From contig JBBTBX010000006.1 in assembly GCA_038043465.1 (NCBI GenBank), positions 404,066 to 468,065 on the forward strand: a stretch of DNA of 64,000 bases. The letters are read 5' to 3'. Position numbers and translations under genes: made by a program. Below the pieces are notes generated by a model. That model was given only the letters and a program-made list of their open reading frames with translations. It did not search any database and was not told where the DNA came from. This DNA is from SXRF01 sp038043465 (GTDB lineage: Bacteria > Pseudomonadota > Alphaproteobacteria > Rickettsiales > SXRF01). How positions within the stretch are numbered: position 1 is the stretch's first letter; every line of letters begins with the position of its first letter. Shown here piece by piece: positions 27,725 through 35,725 of the stretch.

Positions 27725-28218
27725 GTTTTGCTACTTCCTCTTTGCAAATTTAGACCCAAACTTGTTTTCAATAATGTTTTTAATTCACAGTCCCCAGCTT
27801 CTTTTACTAATTCTCTAACAGCCTTATTAATAGCCTTCAGCTTTTCTACTTCAGCATTTTTATCTGCTTTTTTCATAGCAGTGCCAAATTCCTTATCTGT
27901 TGCCATAGCAGAAATTGCAGAGCAGATATTATGAAAATCGACATGCCCCCTTTTCTGCTGAACATCTGTGTAATAATCAGTATAAGAATCCGCAGGTAAC
28001 CTTTCTTTCAGATATTTATAATCATCATTTCCTATAAAAACGCTGAGCTCCTGACTTGTTATTGCCAATCTTCCGTTGCCCATCTCCTTTAAATAACTCA
28101 TATAGGATTTTCCAATGGCATTAAAATTTTCAGAATCCCCCAGCAGTTTGGCGAGTCCACCCGTCAGCTTTTTTCCAGCTTTATTTTCCTGATAATAATC
28201 ACTTGATAAAGACATCAT
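27721..28218 (-). CDS. Unrecognised protein encoded inside the bc1 operon
   Basis: A 165-residue, soluble, charged protein (MMSLSSDYYQENKAGKK...) that I do not recognise. It has no signal peptide or membrane segment; a Lys/Glu-rich helical stretch (KKADKNAEVEKLKAINKAVRELVKEAGD) lies near residues 115-145. It lies between petA (6-base gap) and petB (4-base ATGA overlap), normally adjacent genes, so it must be co-transcribed and probably translationally coupled. It could be an accessory or assembly factor of complex III, or a foreign gene tolerated there. The tight overlaps on both sides support a real gene. Confidence 0.75.
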   Translation of the reverse strand: MMSLSSDYYQENKAGKKLTGGLAKLLGDSENFNAIGKSYMSYLKEMGNGRLAITSQELSVFIGNDDYKYLKERLPADSYTDYYTDVQQKRGHVDFHNICSAISAMATDKEFGTAMKKADKNAEVEKLKAINKAVRELVKEAGDCELKTLLKTSLGLNLQRGSSKT

Positions 28219-28224
28219 TCTTTT

Positions 28225-28812
28225 CTAACCAATCTTAATCCGGTTATCACTGATGAAAGCATATTTGGGAACAGGCAAGTTGGTAGGAGCCGGACCTTTG
28301 CGGATGCGTCCTGCCGTGTCATAATGCGAGCCGTGGCATGGGCAGAACCAGCCACCACCATCATTTCCGCCATATTCGCCAGCTCCTCCGAGAGGAATGC
28401 AGCCAAGATGCGTGCAGACACCAACCATGACCAACCACTGTTCATGACCTTTAAGTACCCGATCTTCATCTTTCTGAGGATCTTTCAAATCGCTTAAGGA
28501 AACTTTCTTTGATTCTTCAATATCAGCTTTGGTGCGGTGGCGGATAAATACCGGAACACCACGCCACTTAACTTTAATTGTCTGCCCTTCTTTGATAGGC
28601 GATAAATCAACCTCGACAGAAGAAAGTGCCAACACATCGGCTGCCGGATTCATGCTGTCAATTAACGGCCAGGCAACAGCTGCACCGCCGACAGCTGCTA
28701 ACGCGCCAGCAGTGAGCATCATAAAATCACGACGGGTAGCGCCACCGCAATCATGCCCATGTTCATTAGAATTTTTGTTAGAATGCGAAACAGAAGATGT
28801 ATGTTGACCCAT
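28225..28812 (-). CDS. petA: Rieske iron-sulfur subunit of the bc1 complex
   Basis: Carries the 2Fe-2S cluster that takes electrons from ubiquinol. A twin-arginine-type anchor (ATRRDFMMLTAGALAAVGGAAVAW) is followed by cluster motifs CTHLGCIPLG and CPCHGSHYD (Cys/His ligands). Length 195 is normal. First gene of petA-orf-petB-petC, with lptD and surA following in the same direction. Confidence 0.96.
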   Translation of the reverse strand: MGQHTSSVSHSNKNSNEHGHDCGGATRRDFMMLTAGALAAVGGAAVAWPLIDSMNPAADVLALSSVEVDLSPIKEGQTIKVKWRGVPVFIRHRTKADIEESKKVSLSDLKDPQKDEDRVLKGHEQWLVMVGVCTHLGCIPLGGAGEYGGNDGGGWFCPCHGSHYDTAGRIRKGPAPTNLPVPKYAFISDNRIKIG

Positions 28813-28917
28813 GAAAAATCTCTATAAAAAATTACCTAGAGACGTTTCTATAACAAAATATTATGAAGTTTCAACTATTAGATTACGAGCCTGTTCGCAT
28901 TTTTGTGAACAGTGGCA

Positions 28918-29133
28918 CTAAATCCCCGAACCTTTTAAGATTGCCAGTCCCCAGGCAATTAAATGATTCCCCATCTCATGAAATTTTCCTACCCAGACAT
29001 GTGCCATGTCAACACATGCACCAACCGTATCAAGATTGAACAGGCAAACACCCATACCGGAAGCAAAAGCAGCAAAGGTTGCGATCGTTGCGGGGATAAA
29101 GCCATTGCGTGGAACCATAAACAACCTTTTCAT
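28918..29133 (-). CDS. Possible small membrane protein, unrecognised
   Basis: A 71-residue ORF with a central hydrophobic segment (GFIPATIATFAAFASGMGVCLF) and a second weaker one near the end (LIAWGLAILKG). A weak TGAGAAA precedes the ATG. It is the only plausible gene between petA and trmL (28813-29248); the rest is AT-rich, with a small hairpin near 28892. No family recognised; it could be spurious. Confidence 0.4.
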   Translation of the reverse strand: MKRLFMVPRNGFIPATIATFAAFASGMGVCLFNLDTVGACVDMAHVWVGKFHEMGNHLIAWGLAILKGSGI

Positions 29134-29248
29134 TTTCTCAAATATGAGTTTATAAAATATATCACTATACTACATAACGACTGATTCATTGTAAATTTAA
29201 ATAATTTATTGTTATAAACCTTCCTTAATTTATAATATCCTGATAAAT

Positions 29249-29704
29249 ATGAATATTGCCTTATTTGAACCAGATATACCGCAAAATACCGGAAGCCTGA
29301 TGCGCCTTGCTGCCTGTCTTGGGGTGAGTTTGCATATTATAGAGCCGTGCGGCTTTCTACTTGACTCCCGTCAATTAAAACGTGTTGTAATGGATTATGG
29401 TGCGCAGGTTGATTTGCATCGTCATATTTCCTGGGGAAAATTTATGGAAAAGATGGATACTGATAACCGCATAATATTACTAAGCACCAAAGCTAAAAAT
29501 ATTTACACGGATTTTGTTTTTAATAAAAACGATATATTGCTTCTCGGACGGGAATCTTCCGGTGTTCCCGATTATGTAGCACAAGCTTCGCATGCACAGG
29601 TAAAAATTCCGATGCACGGAAATGCGCGTTCGCTGAATGTTGCGCTGGCTGCAAGTATGGTGTTAGGTGAGTCACTCAGACAAACAGGAAGATTTTATGG
29701 ATAA
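29249..29704 (+). CDS. trmL: tRNA (cytidine/uridine-2'-O-)-methyltransferase TrmL
   Basis: SPOUT methyltransferase that 2'-O-methylates the wobble base of some tRNA-Leu. Motifs: IALFEPDIPQNTGSLMRLAACLG at the start, LLLGRESSGVPDYV, and knot-forming IPMHGNARSLNVALAASMVLGE. Length 151 is typical. Its last codons overlap the hemF start (ATGGATAA). Confidence 0.94.
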   Translation: MNIALFEPDIPQNTGSLMRLAACLGVSLHIIEPCGFLLDSRQLKRVVMDYGAQVDLHRHISWGKFMEKMDTDNRIILLSTKAKNIYTDFVFNKNDILLLGRESSGVPDYVAQASHAQVKIPMHGNARSLNVALAASMVLGESLRQTGRFYG

Positions 29705-30593
29705 TTTGCATATTATTGAACAGCAAAAACAGCAGGCATCAGCTTGGTTTCGTACATTGCGTGATGATATTTGTCAGCGTTTTGAGAAACTTGAAGATGA
29801 GTTTACAGGAAGTAATTTTACTGCGGGACGTTTTGTCCGCACACCTTGGAATCGTGCTGATGGTGGCGGTGGTGAAATGTCGGTGATGAAAGGCAGGGTT
29901 TTCGAGAAGGTTGGCGTGAATATTTCAACTGTTCATGGTGAATTTTCTGAAACCATGCGTAAGGAAATTCCCGGAGCAGATATTGATCCGCGCTTCTGGG
30001 CAAGCGGAATTTCTCTGGTTGCTCATCCTTGTTCACCGCTTGTTCCTGCCGTACATATGAATACGCGGATGATTGTGGTTGGGGGGGAATCCTTGCTTCC
30101 CGAATCCCGAATCCCGAATCCCGAATCCTATAAAAGCTGGTTTGGAGGTGGCGGGGATTTAACTCCAATGTATCCAATAGAGCAGGACACAGCCGATTTC
30201 CACGCAGCTTTTAAAGCAGCTTGCGATAGGTTCGACGCTGAATATTATCCTAAGTTCAAAAAATGGTGCGACGAATATTTTTTCCTGAAACATAGGAATG
30301 AACCGCGCGGAGTTGGTGGAATTTTTTATGATTATATAAATACCGGAAACTGGGACAAAGATTTTTCCTTCACGCAGGAAGTGGGCAGAACATTTGCCGA
30401 TATTTACCCTGAGCTGGTGCGCCGACATTTGCAGGAAACATGGACTAAGGAGCAGCGCGAGTGGCAACTGGTAAAACGTGGTCGCTATGTGGAATTTAAC
30501 CTGCTTTATGACCGTGGCACGCGCTTTGGTCTGATGACGGGTGGCAATACCGAGGCGATTCTTATGTCCCTTCCGCCTGAGGTTAGGTGGTGA
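29697..30593 (+). CDS. hemF: Oxygen-dependent coproporphyrinogen III oxidase, C-terminally shortened
   Basis: Converts coproporphyrinogen III to protoporphyrinogen IX with O2 in heme synthesis. Family motifs: GGGGEMSVMKGRVFEKVGVN, HMNTRMI, WFGGGGDLTPMYP, EPRGVGGIFYDY, RYVEFNLLYDRGTRFGL and GGNTEAILMSLPPEVRW. The ATG follows AGGAAG and overlaps trmL; a GTG 30 bases upstream is less likely. Two oddities: an insertion coded by four CCCGAAT 7-mers (ESRIPNPES) before the WFGGG motif, and a stop right after VRW, where relatives continue for about 25 more residues. A palindrome begins 4 bases after the stop. Activity may be impaired. Confidence 0.88.
   Translation: MDNLHIIEQQKQQASAWFRTLRDDICQRFEKLEDEFTGSNFTAGRFVRTPWNRADGGGGEMSVMKGRVFEKVGVNISTVHGEFSETMRKEIPGADIDPRFWASGISLVAHPCSPLVPAVHMNTRMIVVGGESLLPESRIPNPESYKSWFGGGGDLTPMYPIEQDTADFHAAFKAACDRFDAEYYPKFKKWCDEYFFLKHRNEPRGVGGIFYDYINTGNWDKDFSFTQEVGRTFADIYPELVRRHLQETWTKEQREWQLVKRGRYVEFNLLYDRGTRFGLMTGGNTEAILMSLPPEVRW
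30099..30126. repeat. Tandem heptamer CCCGAAT x4 inside hemF
   Basis: Four perfect copies of CCCGAAT, preserving the hemF frame and adding a Pro/Glu/Ser-rich loop just before the conserved WFGGGGDLTP motif. Confidence 0.85.
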
Positions 30594-30597
30594 TTAT

Positions 30598-30616
30598 CCC
30601 CGTGCTTGACACGGGG
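30598..30616. repeat. Palindromic repeat remnant after hemF
   Basis: CCCCGTG, loop CTTGA, CACGGGG: a perfect 7-bp stem beginning 4 bases after the premature hemF stop. The wording resembles short dispersed palindromes of alphaproteobacterial genomes. It could also act as a transcription-end hairpin. Confidence 0.6.
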
Positions 30617-30695
30617 TCTAGAACCATAAATTCTGTATCCTGCTGGCAACAGATTTTCCTTGACTGTCTATTTACAATCATTTAAAATCAGTCAC

Positions 30696-30852
30696 ATGAT
30701 TAGCATAATCAAGACCGATAACTTCCAGAAATGGTTGAACAGTATACGTGATAGATAGGCTATTTATAGAATCACCACACGTTTGCAGCGTGTTGAAGAT
30801 GGTAATTGGGGATATTAAAAAAGCCAAAGAGTTAGCTAAGGATTGGAGATGA
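30696..30852 (+). pseudogene. Broken HigB/Gp49-like toxin gene
   Basis: The reading MISIIKTDNFQKWLNSIRDR, then a TAG stop (30756-30758), then AIYRITTRLQRVEDGNWG matches the first half of small RelE/HigB (Gp49-like) toxins. After the GNWG block the frame shifts and reads DIKKAKELAKDWR-stop, the usual toxin C-terminus; the middle (the DYGPGYRVY-type region) is missing. So the gene has a nonsense codon, an internal deletion and a frameshift. Its original end overlaps the intact antitoxin start (ATGA), the normal higBA layout. Confidence 0.8.
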
Positions 30853-31145
30853 ATATGAAATTGCCAAAAGGATGCAGTGTTTTTGACGCTGCCGATTATA
30901 TTAAAAGCGAGGAAGATGCCGCTGTATATCTCGGTATCGTTCTTGAGGAGCATGGTGATGACCCTGCATTCATCGCTAAAGCTCTTGGTACAATTGCTCG
31001 TTCCAGAGGTATGAATAAAATTGCCAAAAAATCAGGGCTTAGTCGTGCCAGTCTTTATAAAGCACTTTCTGGCGATAGAACACCAAGTCTCGATACCTTT
31101 ATCAGAGTTCTTAAGGCTCTTGATTTGAAATTGAAGATTGCCTAA
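30849..31145 (+). CDS. HigA-like addiction module antidote, HTH protein (toxin partner lost)
   Basis: A 98-residue protein of the putative addiction-module antidote family: N-terminal VFDAADYIKSEEDAAVYLGIVLEE, then HTH IAKKSGLSRASLYKALSGDRTPSLDTFIRVLKALDLKL. The family is normally encoded right after a Gp49/HigB toxin; here only a wreck of the toxin remains upstream. The ATG at 30849 overlaps the toxin stop. Its last 35 bases overlap the convergent AmpG-like gene. Confidence 0.85.
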   Translation: MNMKLPKGCSVFDAADYIKSEEDAAVYLGIVLEEHGDDPAFIAKALGTIARSRGMNKIAKKSGLSRASLYKALSGDRTPSLDTFIRVLKALDLKLKIA

Positions 31146-32394
31146 ACCTCCTCGACAACCACCACAGCACCACAAGTCCCGGAATAGCCAATACTACCGA
31201 AAGGACAAAGAAAGCTTCCCAGCCGAGTTTTCCTGCGAACCAGCCAGCGGGGGTGGAAAGCCACGTTCTGCCAAAGGCAGAAAAGGAGCTGAGCAGGGCG
31301 TATTGCGTGGCGGTGAATTGTTTATTCACCAGGCTGCTGATGAAAGCGACAAAGGCCGCAGTTCCCATTCCGCCACTGATATTTTCCAGAGAAATAGAGA
31401 AAGCTAAAAACATTTCATCTGCGCCTATTCTTGCCTGCGCCACAAACACCAGATTGGTAAATGTCTGAAGAATGCCGCAAATCCATAATGTCCGCATCAT
31501 GCCGATACGCACCACCAGCACCCCGCTAATCAGGCTACCGACGATGGTGGCAATCACCCCGTATAGTTTTACCACGGTCGCTATCTGGTTTTTAGTAAAC
31601 CCTATATTGATTAAAAACGGATTGGTCATCGCCCCCATGAAAGCATCGCCTAGTTTATATAACAGGATAAATAACAATATTCCCAGCCAGGCATCACGCT
31701 GCATGAAATCGGTAAATGGCTCTATGACGTGTTTTTTGATCCAATCTGTGGCTCCGTAAGCCTTAAGCCCTAAGCCACAAGCCTTGCTTTCTGGTTCACC
31801 GCCTATCGCAATAGCCAGCCATGCTATTGGCACAATTGCTGCCATGATCATGTAAGTAATCTGCCAACCAAATGCGGTGGCGAGGAAAAGCGCGCCAGCC
31901 GCCGAGGTAATCATTCCGAGGCGATAACCAAGCACAACCATCGCAGCCCCTGCCCCCTGCTCATGTGTGGGTAAAATTTCCACGCGGTAGGCATCAATAA
32001 CAATATCCTGCGTAGCCGAGCATATAGCAACCAGCAAAGCAACTATCGCCATAAGCAATAAATTTTCGGAAGGGTTGCAAAAACCAAGCGCAATCAGACT
32101 TGCTATCAATAATAATTGCGTAGCTATGAGCCAGCCACGGCGCCTGCCAAAGAGCCTTGTAAATAATGGAAGTTTGAGACCGTCAATAAGTGGCGACCAT
32201 AAAAATTTTAAAGTATAAGGAGTGCCAACCGCAGCAAATAAACCGATAGCTGAAAGGCTAACCCCAGATTCAGTAAGCCATATTGACAGGGTAGAAGCAC
32301 TGAGAGCAAGCGGCAAGCCACTAACAAAACCAAGAGCTAGAACAACTAGCAGGCGTGGTTGGAGGTAGAGAGGTAAGCGATGACGATAAATCAT
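31111..32394 (-). CDS. AmpG-like MFS transporter (muropeptide permease family)
   Basis: A 427-residue polytopic protein of about 12 membrane segments. Starts YLQPRLLVVLALGFVSGLPLALSASTLSIWL, with GTPYTLKFLWSPLIDG and ATQDIVIDAYRVEILP, the signature of AmpG permeases that import anhydro-muropeptides for cell-wall recycling. The cytoplasmic loop in the middle (ESKACGLGLKAYGA) is coded by tandem 7-mers. Which substrate this homologue carries is not shown. Confidence 0.87.
   Translation of the reverse strand: MIYRHRLPLYLQPRLLVVLALGFVSGLPLALSASTLSIWLTESGVSLSAIGLFAAVGTPYTLKFLWSPLIDGLKLPLFTRLFGRRRGWLIATQLLLIASLIALGFCNPSENLLLMAIVALLVAICSATQDIVIDAYRVEILPTHEQGAGAAMVVLGYRLGMITSAAGALFLATAFGWQITYMIMAAIVPIAWLAIAIGGEPESKACGLGLKAYGATDWIKKHVIEPFTDFMQRDAWLGILLFILLYKLGDAFMGAMTNPFLINIGFTKNQIATVVKLYGVIATIVGSLISGVLVVRIGMMRTLWICGILQTFTNLVFVAQARIGADEMFLAFSISLENISGGMGTAAFVAFISSLVNKQFTATQYALLSSFSAFGRTWLSTPAGWFAGKLGWEAFFVLSVVLAIPGLVVLWWLSRRFRQSSISNQEP
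31754..31788. repeat. Degenerate CCTTAAG heptamer array inside the AmpG-like gene
   Basis: CCGTAAG, CCTTAAG, CCCTAAG, CCACAAG, CCTTGCT: five consecutive 7-mers of the same family as in lptD (reverse complement GGCTTAN), in frame in a loop between membrane segments. Confidence 0.7.
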
Positions 32395-32397
32395 GAT

Positions 32398-32706
32398 TTA
32401 ATGTAAATAATCAGAAGAAAACAACCCTGAGTCTATATCTCTTGCGGAATGCAGAACCCTAACTATTTCTACCGCATTCAAGTGAGTACGATAAAAAATG
32501 ACATATCTTCCTATCGGGAAGCTTTTTAATCCATCTAACAGTTCGTTACGGGATTTTCCTATGTTAGGAGTTTTTACAAGTGTATAAAATAATTTTTCAA
32601 TATCTTTGATGAAAGAATCAGCTCGCAGCTCACTATCATCTGCGATATATCCCCAGATTTCTATAATATCATTTTCTGCACATGGACTTTTGGAAAGACC
32701 TAGCAT
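32398..32706 (-). CDS. ParE/RelE-superfamily toxin
   Basis: A 102-residue ParE-like protein: LSKSPCAENDIIEIWGYIADDS at the start, then NELLDGLKSFPIGRYVIFYR and EIVRVLHSARDID at the end, the standard ParE pattern (a gyrase poison in known members). It overlaps the stop of the preceding ParD-like antitoxin by one base. Confidence 0.88.
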   Translation of the reverse strand: MLGLSKSPCAENDIIEIWGYIADDSELRADSFIKDIEKLFYTLVKTPNIGKSRNELLDGLKSFPIGRYVIFYRTHLNAVEIVRVLHSARDIDSGLFSSDYLH

Positions 32707-32972
32707 CAGGATTCAGAACTCTTATTTTTTTCGGCTTTTCTTTGACGGGCAAGTTGCTTAATCCCATCAGCATCCCAAGGTGTTGCTGTACCACTATCAA
32801 GTCCATCCTGAATATCTTGACGTAGTTTTTGTAATTTTATCATGCGTAATTGTTCTTGGGTTTCCATAGCATTTAATGCTTCAGATACTACTTCATTAGC
32901 AGAATTATATAATCCAGACGCAATTTTTTGTTGGATAGCCTTTTCAAGTTGTGAACTTAATTGTATAGACAT
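32706..32972 (-). CDS. ParD-like antitoxin
   Basis: An 88-residue protein with an N-terminal ribbon-helix-helix-like part (SSQLEKAIQQKIASGLYNSANEVVSEALN, containing the typical G-Y-x-N/S-x-S-E-V-V-x-E-A-L pattern) and a charged tail that would wrap the ParE toxin. Antitoxin-first order is usual for parDE. The short upstream gap (32973-33016) has a weak ACAG/CTGT dyad that may be its operator. Confidence 0.88.
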   Translation of the reverse strand: MSIQLSSQLEKAIQQKIASGLYNSANEVVSEALNAMETQEQLRMIKLQKLRQDIQDGLDSGTATPWDADGIKQLARQRKAEKNKSSES

Positions 32973-33016
32973 AAGTGATACCTCAAATATACAGTGACAG
33001 GCTGTTTATAACATAT

Positions 33017-33994
33017 TTAAGCCACGAGCGCATCTAGTTTTTTCTGGCTTCTTGCCCCGAGCTGCGTGATGATTTGACCAGCGCATTTATTGCCAAGCTG
33101 GGCGCAGTTCAGCAAATCCCAGCCCCTTGAAAGCCCGAATAAAAAGCCACTGGCGTAGAGATCACCCGCTCCTGTGGTATCTACAATATTATTGATTTTC
33201 TGTGCGGGTGCGGTTTCAATAGCTGCTTTGGTAACGACCACACTGCCTTTTTCACTGCGGGTAACAGCAGCTACTGCAACTTTTCCGCGAATTTTAGAAA
33301 TTGCCGTATCAAAATCCTGCGTTTCATATAGAGCTTTGATTTCCTCTTCATTGGCAAAAAGAATATCAATATCATTATCTATTAGTTTTAAAAATTCAGC
33401 GCGGTGACGATGTACGCAGAAAGTATCAGATAGGGTAAAAGCCACGCGTTTGCCATGTTGTTTCGCTGTGGCAATGGATGAGCGGATTGCTGCTTTTGCA
33501 GCTTCTGCGTCCCACAAATATCCTTCAATGTATAAAATATTGGAACGCTGGATAAGTGCTTCATCCTTATCATTTTCTGATACAGAGCCACACGCGCCGA
33601 GATAGGTGATCATAGTGCGCTGGGCATCAGGTGTAACACAAATCATGCAATGGGCGGTGGCTGCGCCGGTAGTTGCCGGCTTGCTGTCAAAATAAACACC
33701 GACAGCGTGCAGATCGTGGGTAAAAATTGCGCCGAGCTGGTCATTTTTCACCTTGCCGATAAAAGCAGTTTTAGCACCAAGAGAAGCAAGGCCGGCTAGG
33801 GAATTGGCAACCGAGCCACCGGAACATTCGGTAGTTTGTCCCAGTTTCGCATAAAATCCTTTTGCCACTTCTTCATCAACAAGTGTCATGCTACCTTTGG
33901 CAAAACCATTTTCCTGTAAAAATTTATCATCAGAAAAACTTAAAATATCGACAATGGCATTGCCGATTCCCAGCACATCAAAATTATTTGTCAT
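33017..33994 (-). CDS. PfkB-family kinase, adenosine kinase-like
   Basis: A 325-residue ribokinase-fold enzyme. N-terminal VLGIGNAIVDILSF, the GGSVANSLAGLASLG substrate region, and the C-terminal signature DTTGAGDLYASGFLFGL with the catalytic Asp. N-terminal and ALGNKCAGQIITQLGAR-type features fit the alphaproteobacterial adenosine-kinase-like subgroup. Phosphorylates a nucleoside or sugar with ATP; the exact substrate is unproven. It stands 24 bases after the DUF262 gene. Confidence 0.88.
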   Translation of the reverse strand: MTNNFDVLGIGNAIVDILSFSDDKFLQENGFAKGSMTLVDEEVAKGFYAKLGQTTECSGGSVANSLAGLASLGAKTAFIGKVKNDQLGAIFTHDLHAVGVYFDSKPATTGAATAHCMICVTPDAQRTMITYLGACGSVSENDKDEALIQRSNILYIEGYLWDAEAAKAAIRSSIATAKQHGKRVAFTLSDTFCVHRHRAEFLKLIDNDIDILFANEEEIKALYETQDFDTAISKIRGKVAVAAVTRSEKGSVVVTKAAIETAPAQKINNIVDTTGAGDLYASGFLFGLSRGWDLLNCAQLGNKCAGQIITQLGARSQKKLDALVA

Positions 33995-34018
33995 ATAAGA
34001 TTATATCTTTCTTGTGTT

Positions 34019-35725
34019 TTATTCAAAATCAATACGCCAGCATTTAACGGCTTGCTCTGCAAGCCACTTTTGTCTATTAAGAACAGCATCTTTATTCCAA
34101 ATTTCATGTTCGGCACATTGTTTAGTGATTTCATAATCACTTGTAGCATAAACCTTTATTTTTTCGCTATAAAGCTTGTTTGCAACTTTTCTATTTTCCT
34201 CTTTTTCTAACAATGTCATGTTACCTAAGCGATAAATACTTTCATTAATTACTTCTTTGGTAAAGAATTCCAGCCAATCATCAGAAGGATTTTTTGGTAA
34301 AATATGCTCAAGAGTAGATCTTGCGTAACTTACTTTATGGTTTGGCTTTAGGTATTCTTCTATACGCTCCAATATATAACGGGCTTCTGGTTGTGTTTTT
34401 ATAGATTTAAGCTCAAAATATTCGATAAATTCACGGTCGTTTTTGTACACATCTTTCAATCTATCTTTGATTGAATCAGGGCTGGTAAGAATGCCATTAG
34501 AAATATCGCAGGCTATTTTGTTATATATATCTTCTTGCTCGTTTGGGTGCCCTCTGCATATTGCATTATATCTAATTGATATAACTTCTATGTAGGCAGC
34601 TATTCTTAAAAAATCTTCTTTTAAAAAATTTAGGTATGCTGCCATTAATAAGCCATGCGGCTGTTTTATACTGAAGCATTTTAGAGTTTTAATAGAATTA
34701 GAAATTTTTTCGTTATTTTCTTTTTCGTAATCTTTCCATAAAGAATCATCTGGATTTTCCAAAGCTGCATAAATTGGTGCGGCTTTTTCTAATTTTTTTA
34801 CATAATCACATGCTGAATTCTTATCTTTTATATGACTTTTAATCTCTCTAAAAAGCCCCGTTTTCTGGGTTTTTGGATGGTGGCGGCTATTCCATTCCAC
34901 TTGAATAAAACGAGAAAAATCTCCATCGCGGCCAAGCTGGGAAAGGATGGCTTCCCAGTCTTCATCCAATTGATCAAGCTCTTCATTTTGTGTATTTTCT
35001 TCTTTATCTATCTGAGAAAAAAGATAGTTTTTTACTAGATCTGGTGTTGAAAGCTTTACCCCACGAGCATTAAGTGTTTCAAAAACCGTGTAAGCATTAA
35101 GATCATTTTTAACTTCAATTGTGGTAAAAAATAATTTATCTTCTAATTTACTAACAAATTTTGCTAATTCTTCACCTGTAGCAGTTATTTCAGATCGAAT
35201 TCTTTTTCTATAGAATTTAAGTGCTTCGAACATTAACATTTCAGAAGGCTTTGCGTTACGAAACATAGGCTCATCCATGGAACATAACTTACGAAAAAAT
35301 CTATTATTATTCCTGTTAAGTGTTAATTTTGCCTGCGATTGAAGTGAAATTGGATCTGTAAAAACAATATATCTACTGCGTATTGCATCTTGCCTTTTCT
35401 TATTATCATCTGGCTCATTTCCACTGTTTATTAAGACTTGTAGCTCATTCAAAATTGCTAAAATTATTATTGTAGTTGTGGCGATTCGCTGTTGACCATC
35501 AATAATTTTATGTTGATGTACATCCTTAGCATCCGGCTGTAACAGCAAATATCCCATATAATGCCATGGAGAAATATTATCATTGTTATTTATATCAGAC
35601 CATAAATCTTCCCAGTGCTCTTCTCTCCAACTATAATCACGTTGAAACTTGGGTACGCTGTATTTAACACCATTTCCCATAAGCTGAATAAACGACTTAT
35701 TGTCCATATTAAAATCAAAAGCCAT
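34019..35725 (-). CDS. DUF262/DUF1524 protein, GmrSD-type restriction-like nuclease
   Basis: A 568-residue protein with the N-terminal DUF262 (GmrS-like, ParB-fold nucleotidase): YSVPKFQRDYSW and IIDGQQRIATT near residue 75; and a C-terminal DUF1524 HNH nuclease domain: LEHILPKNPSDDW near residue 472 followed by YRLGNMTLLEKEENRKVAN. Fused forms of this pair make up single-chain type IV restriction systems acting on modified phage DNA. It overlaps the kdsB stop by 11 bases (ATGGCTTTTGA), so it is translated from the kdsB message. AT-rich compared with its neighbours, suggesting transfer. Confidence 0.85.
   Translation of the reverse strand: MAFDFNMDNKSFIQLMGNGVKYSVPKFQRDYSWREEHWEDLWSDINNNDNISPWHYMGYLLLQPDAKDVHQHKIIDGQQRIATTTIIILAILNELQVLINSGNEPDDNKKRQDAIRSRYIVFTDPISLQSQAKLTLNRNNNRFFRKLCSMDEPMFRNAKPSEMLMFEALKFYRKRIRSEITATGEELAKFVSKLEDKLFFTTIEVKNDLNAYTVFETLNARGVKLSTPDLVKNYLFSQIDKEENTQNEELDQLDEDWEAILSQLGRDGDFSRFIQVEWNSRHHPKTQKTGLFREIKSHIKDKNSACDYVKKLEKAAPIYAALENPDDSLWKDYEKENNEKISNSIKTLKCFSIKQPHGLLMAAYLNFLKEDFLRIAAYIEVISIRYNAICRGHPNEQEDIYNKIACDISNGILTSPDSIKDRLKDVYKNDREFIEYFELKSIKTQPEARYILERIEEYLKPNHKVSYARSTLEHILPKNPSDDWLEFFTKEVINESIYRLGNMTLLEKEENRKVANKLYSEKIKVYATSDYEITKQCAEHEIWNKDAVLNRQKWLAEQAVKCWRIDFE

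Noticed and set aside
30678..30953. 91-residue minus-strand ORF at the broken toxin
   Set aside because: Antisense to the recognisable HigB remnant and antitoxin; nothing supports it as a gene.
32973..33016. Operator of parDE
   Set aside because: Only a loose ACAG/CTGT symmetry; too weak to list as a feature.
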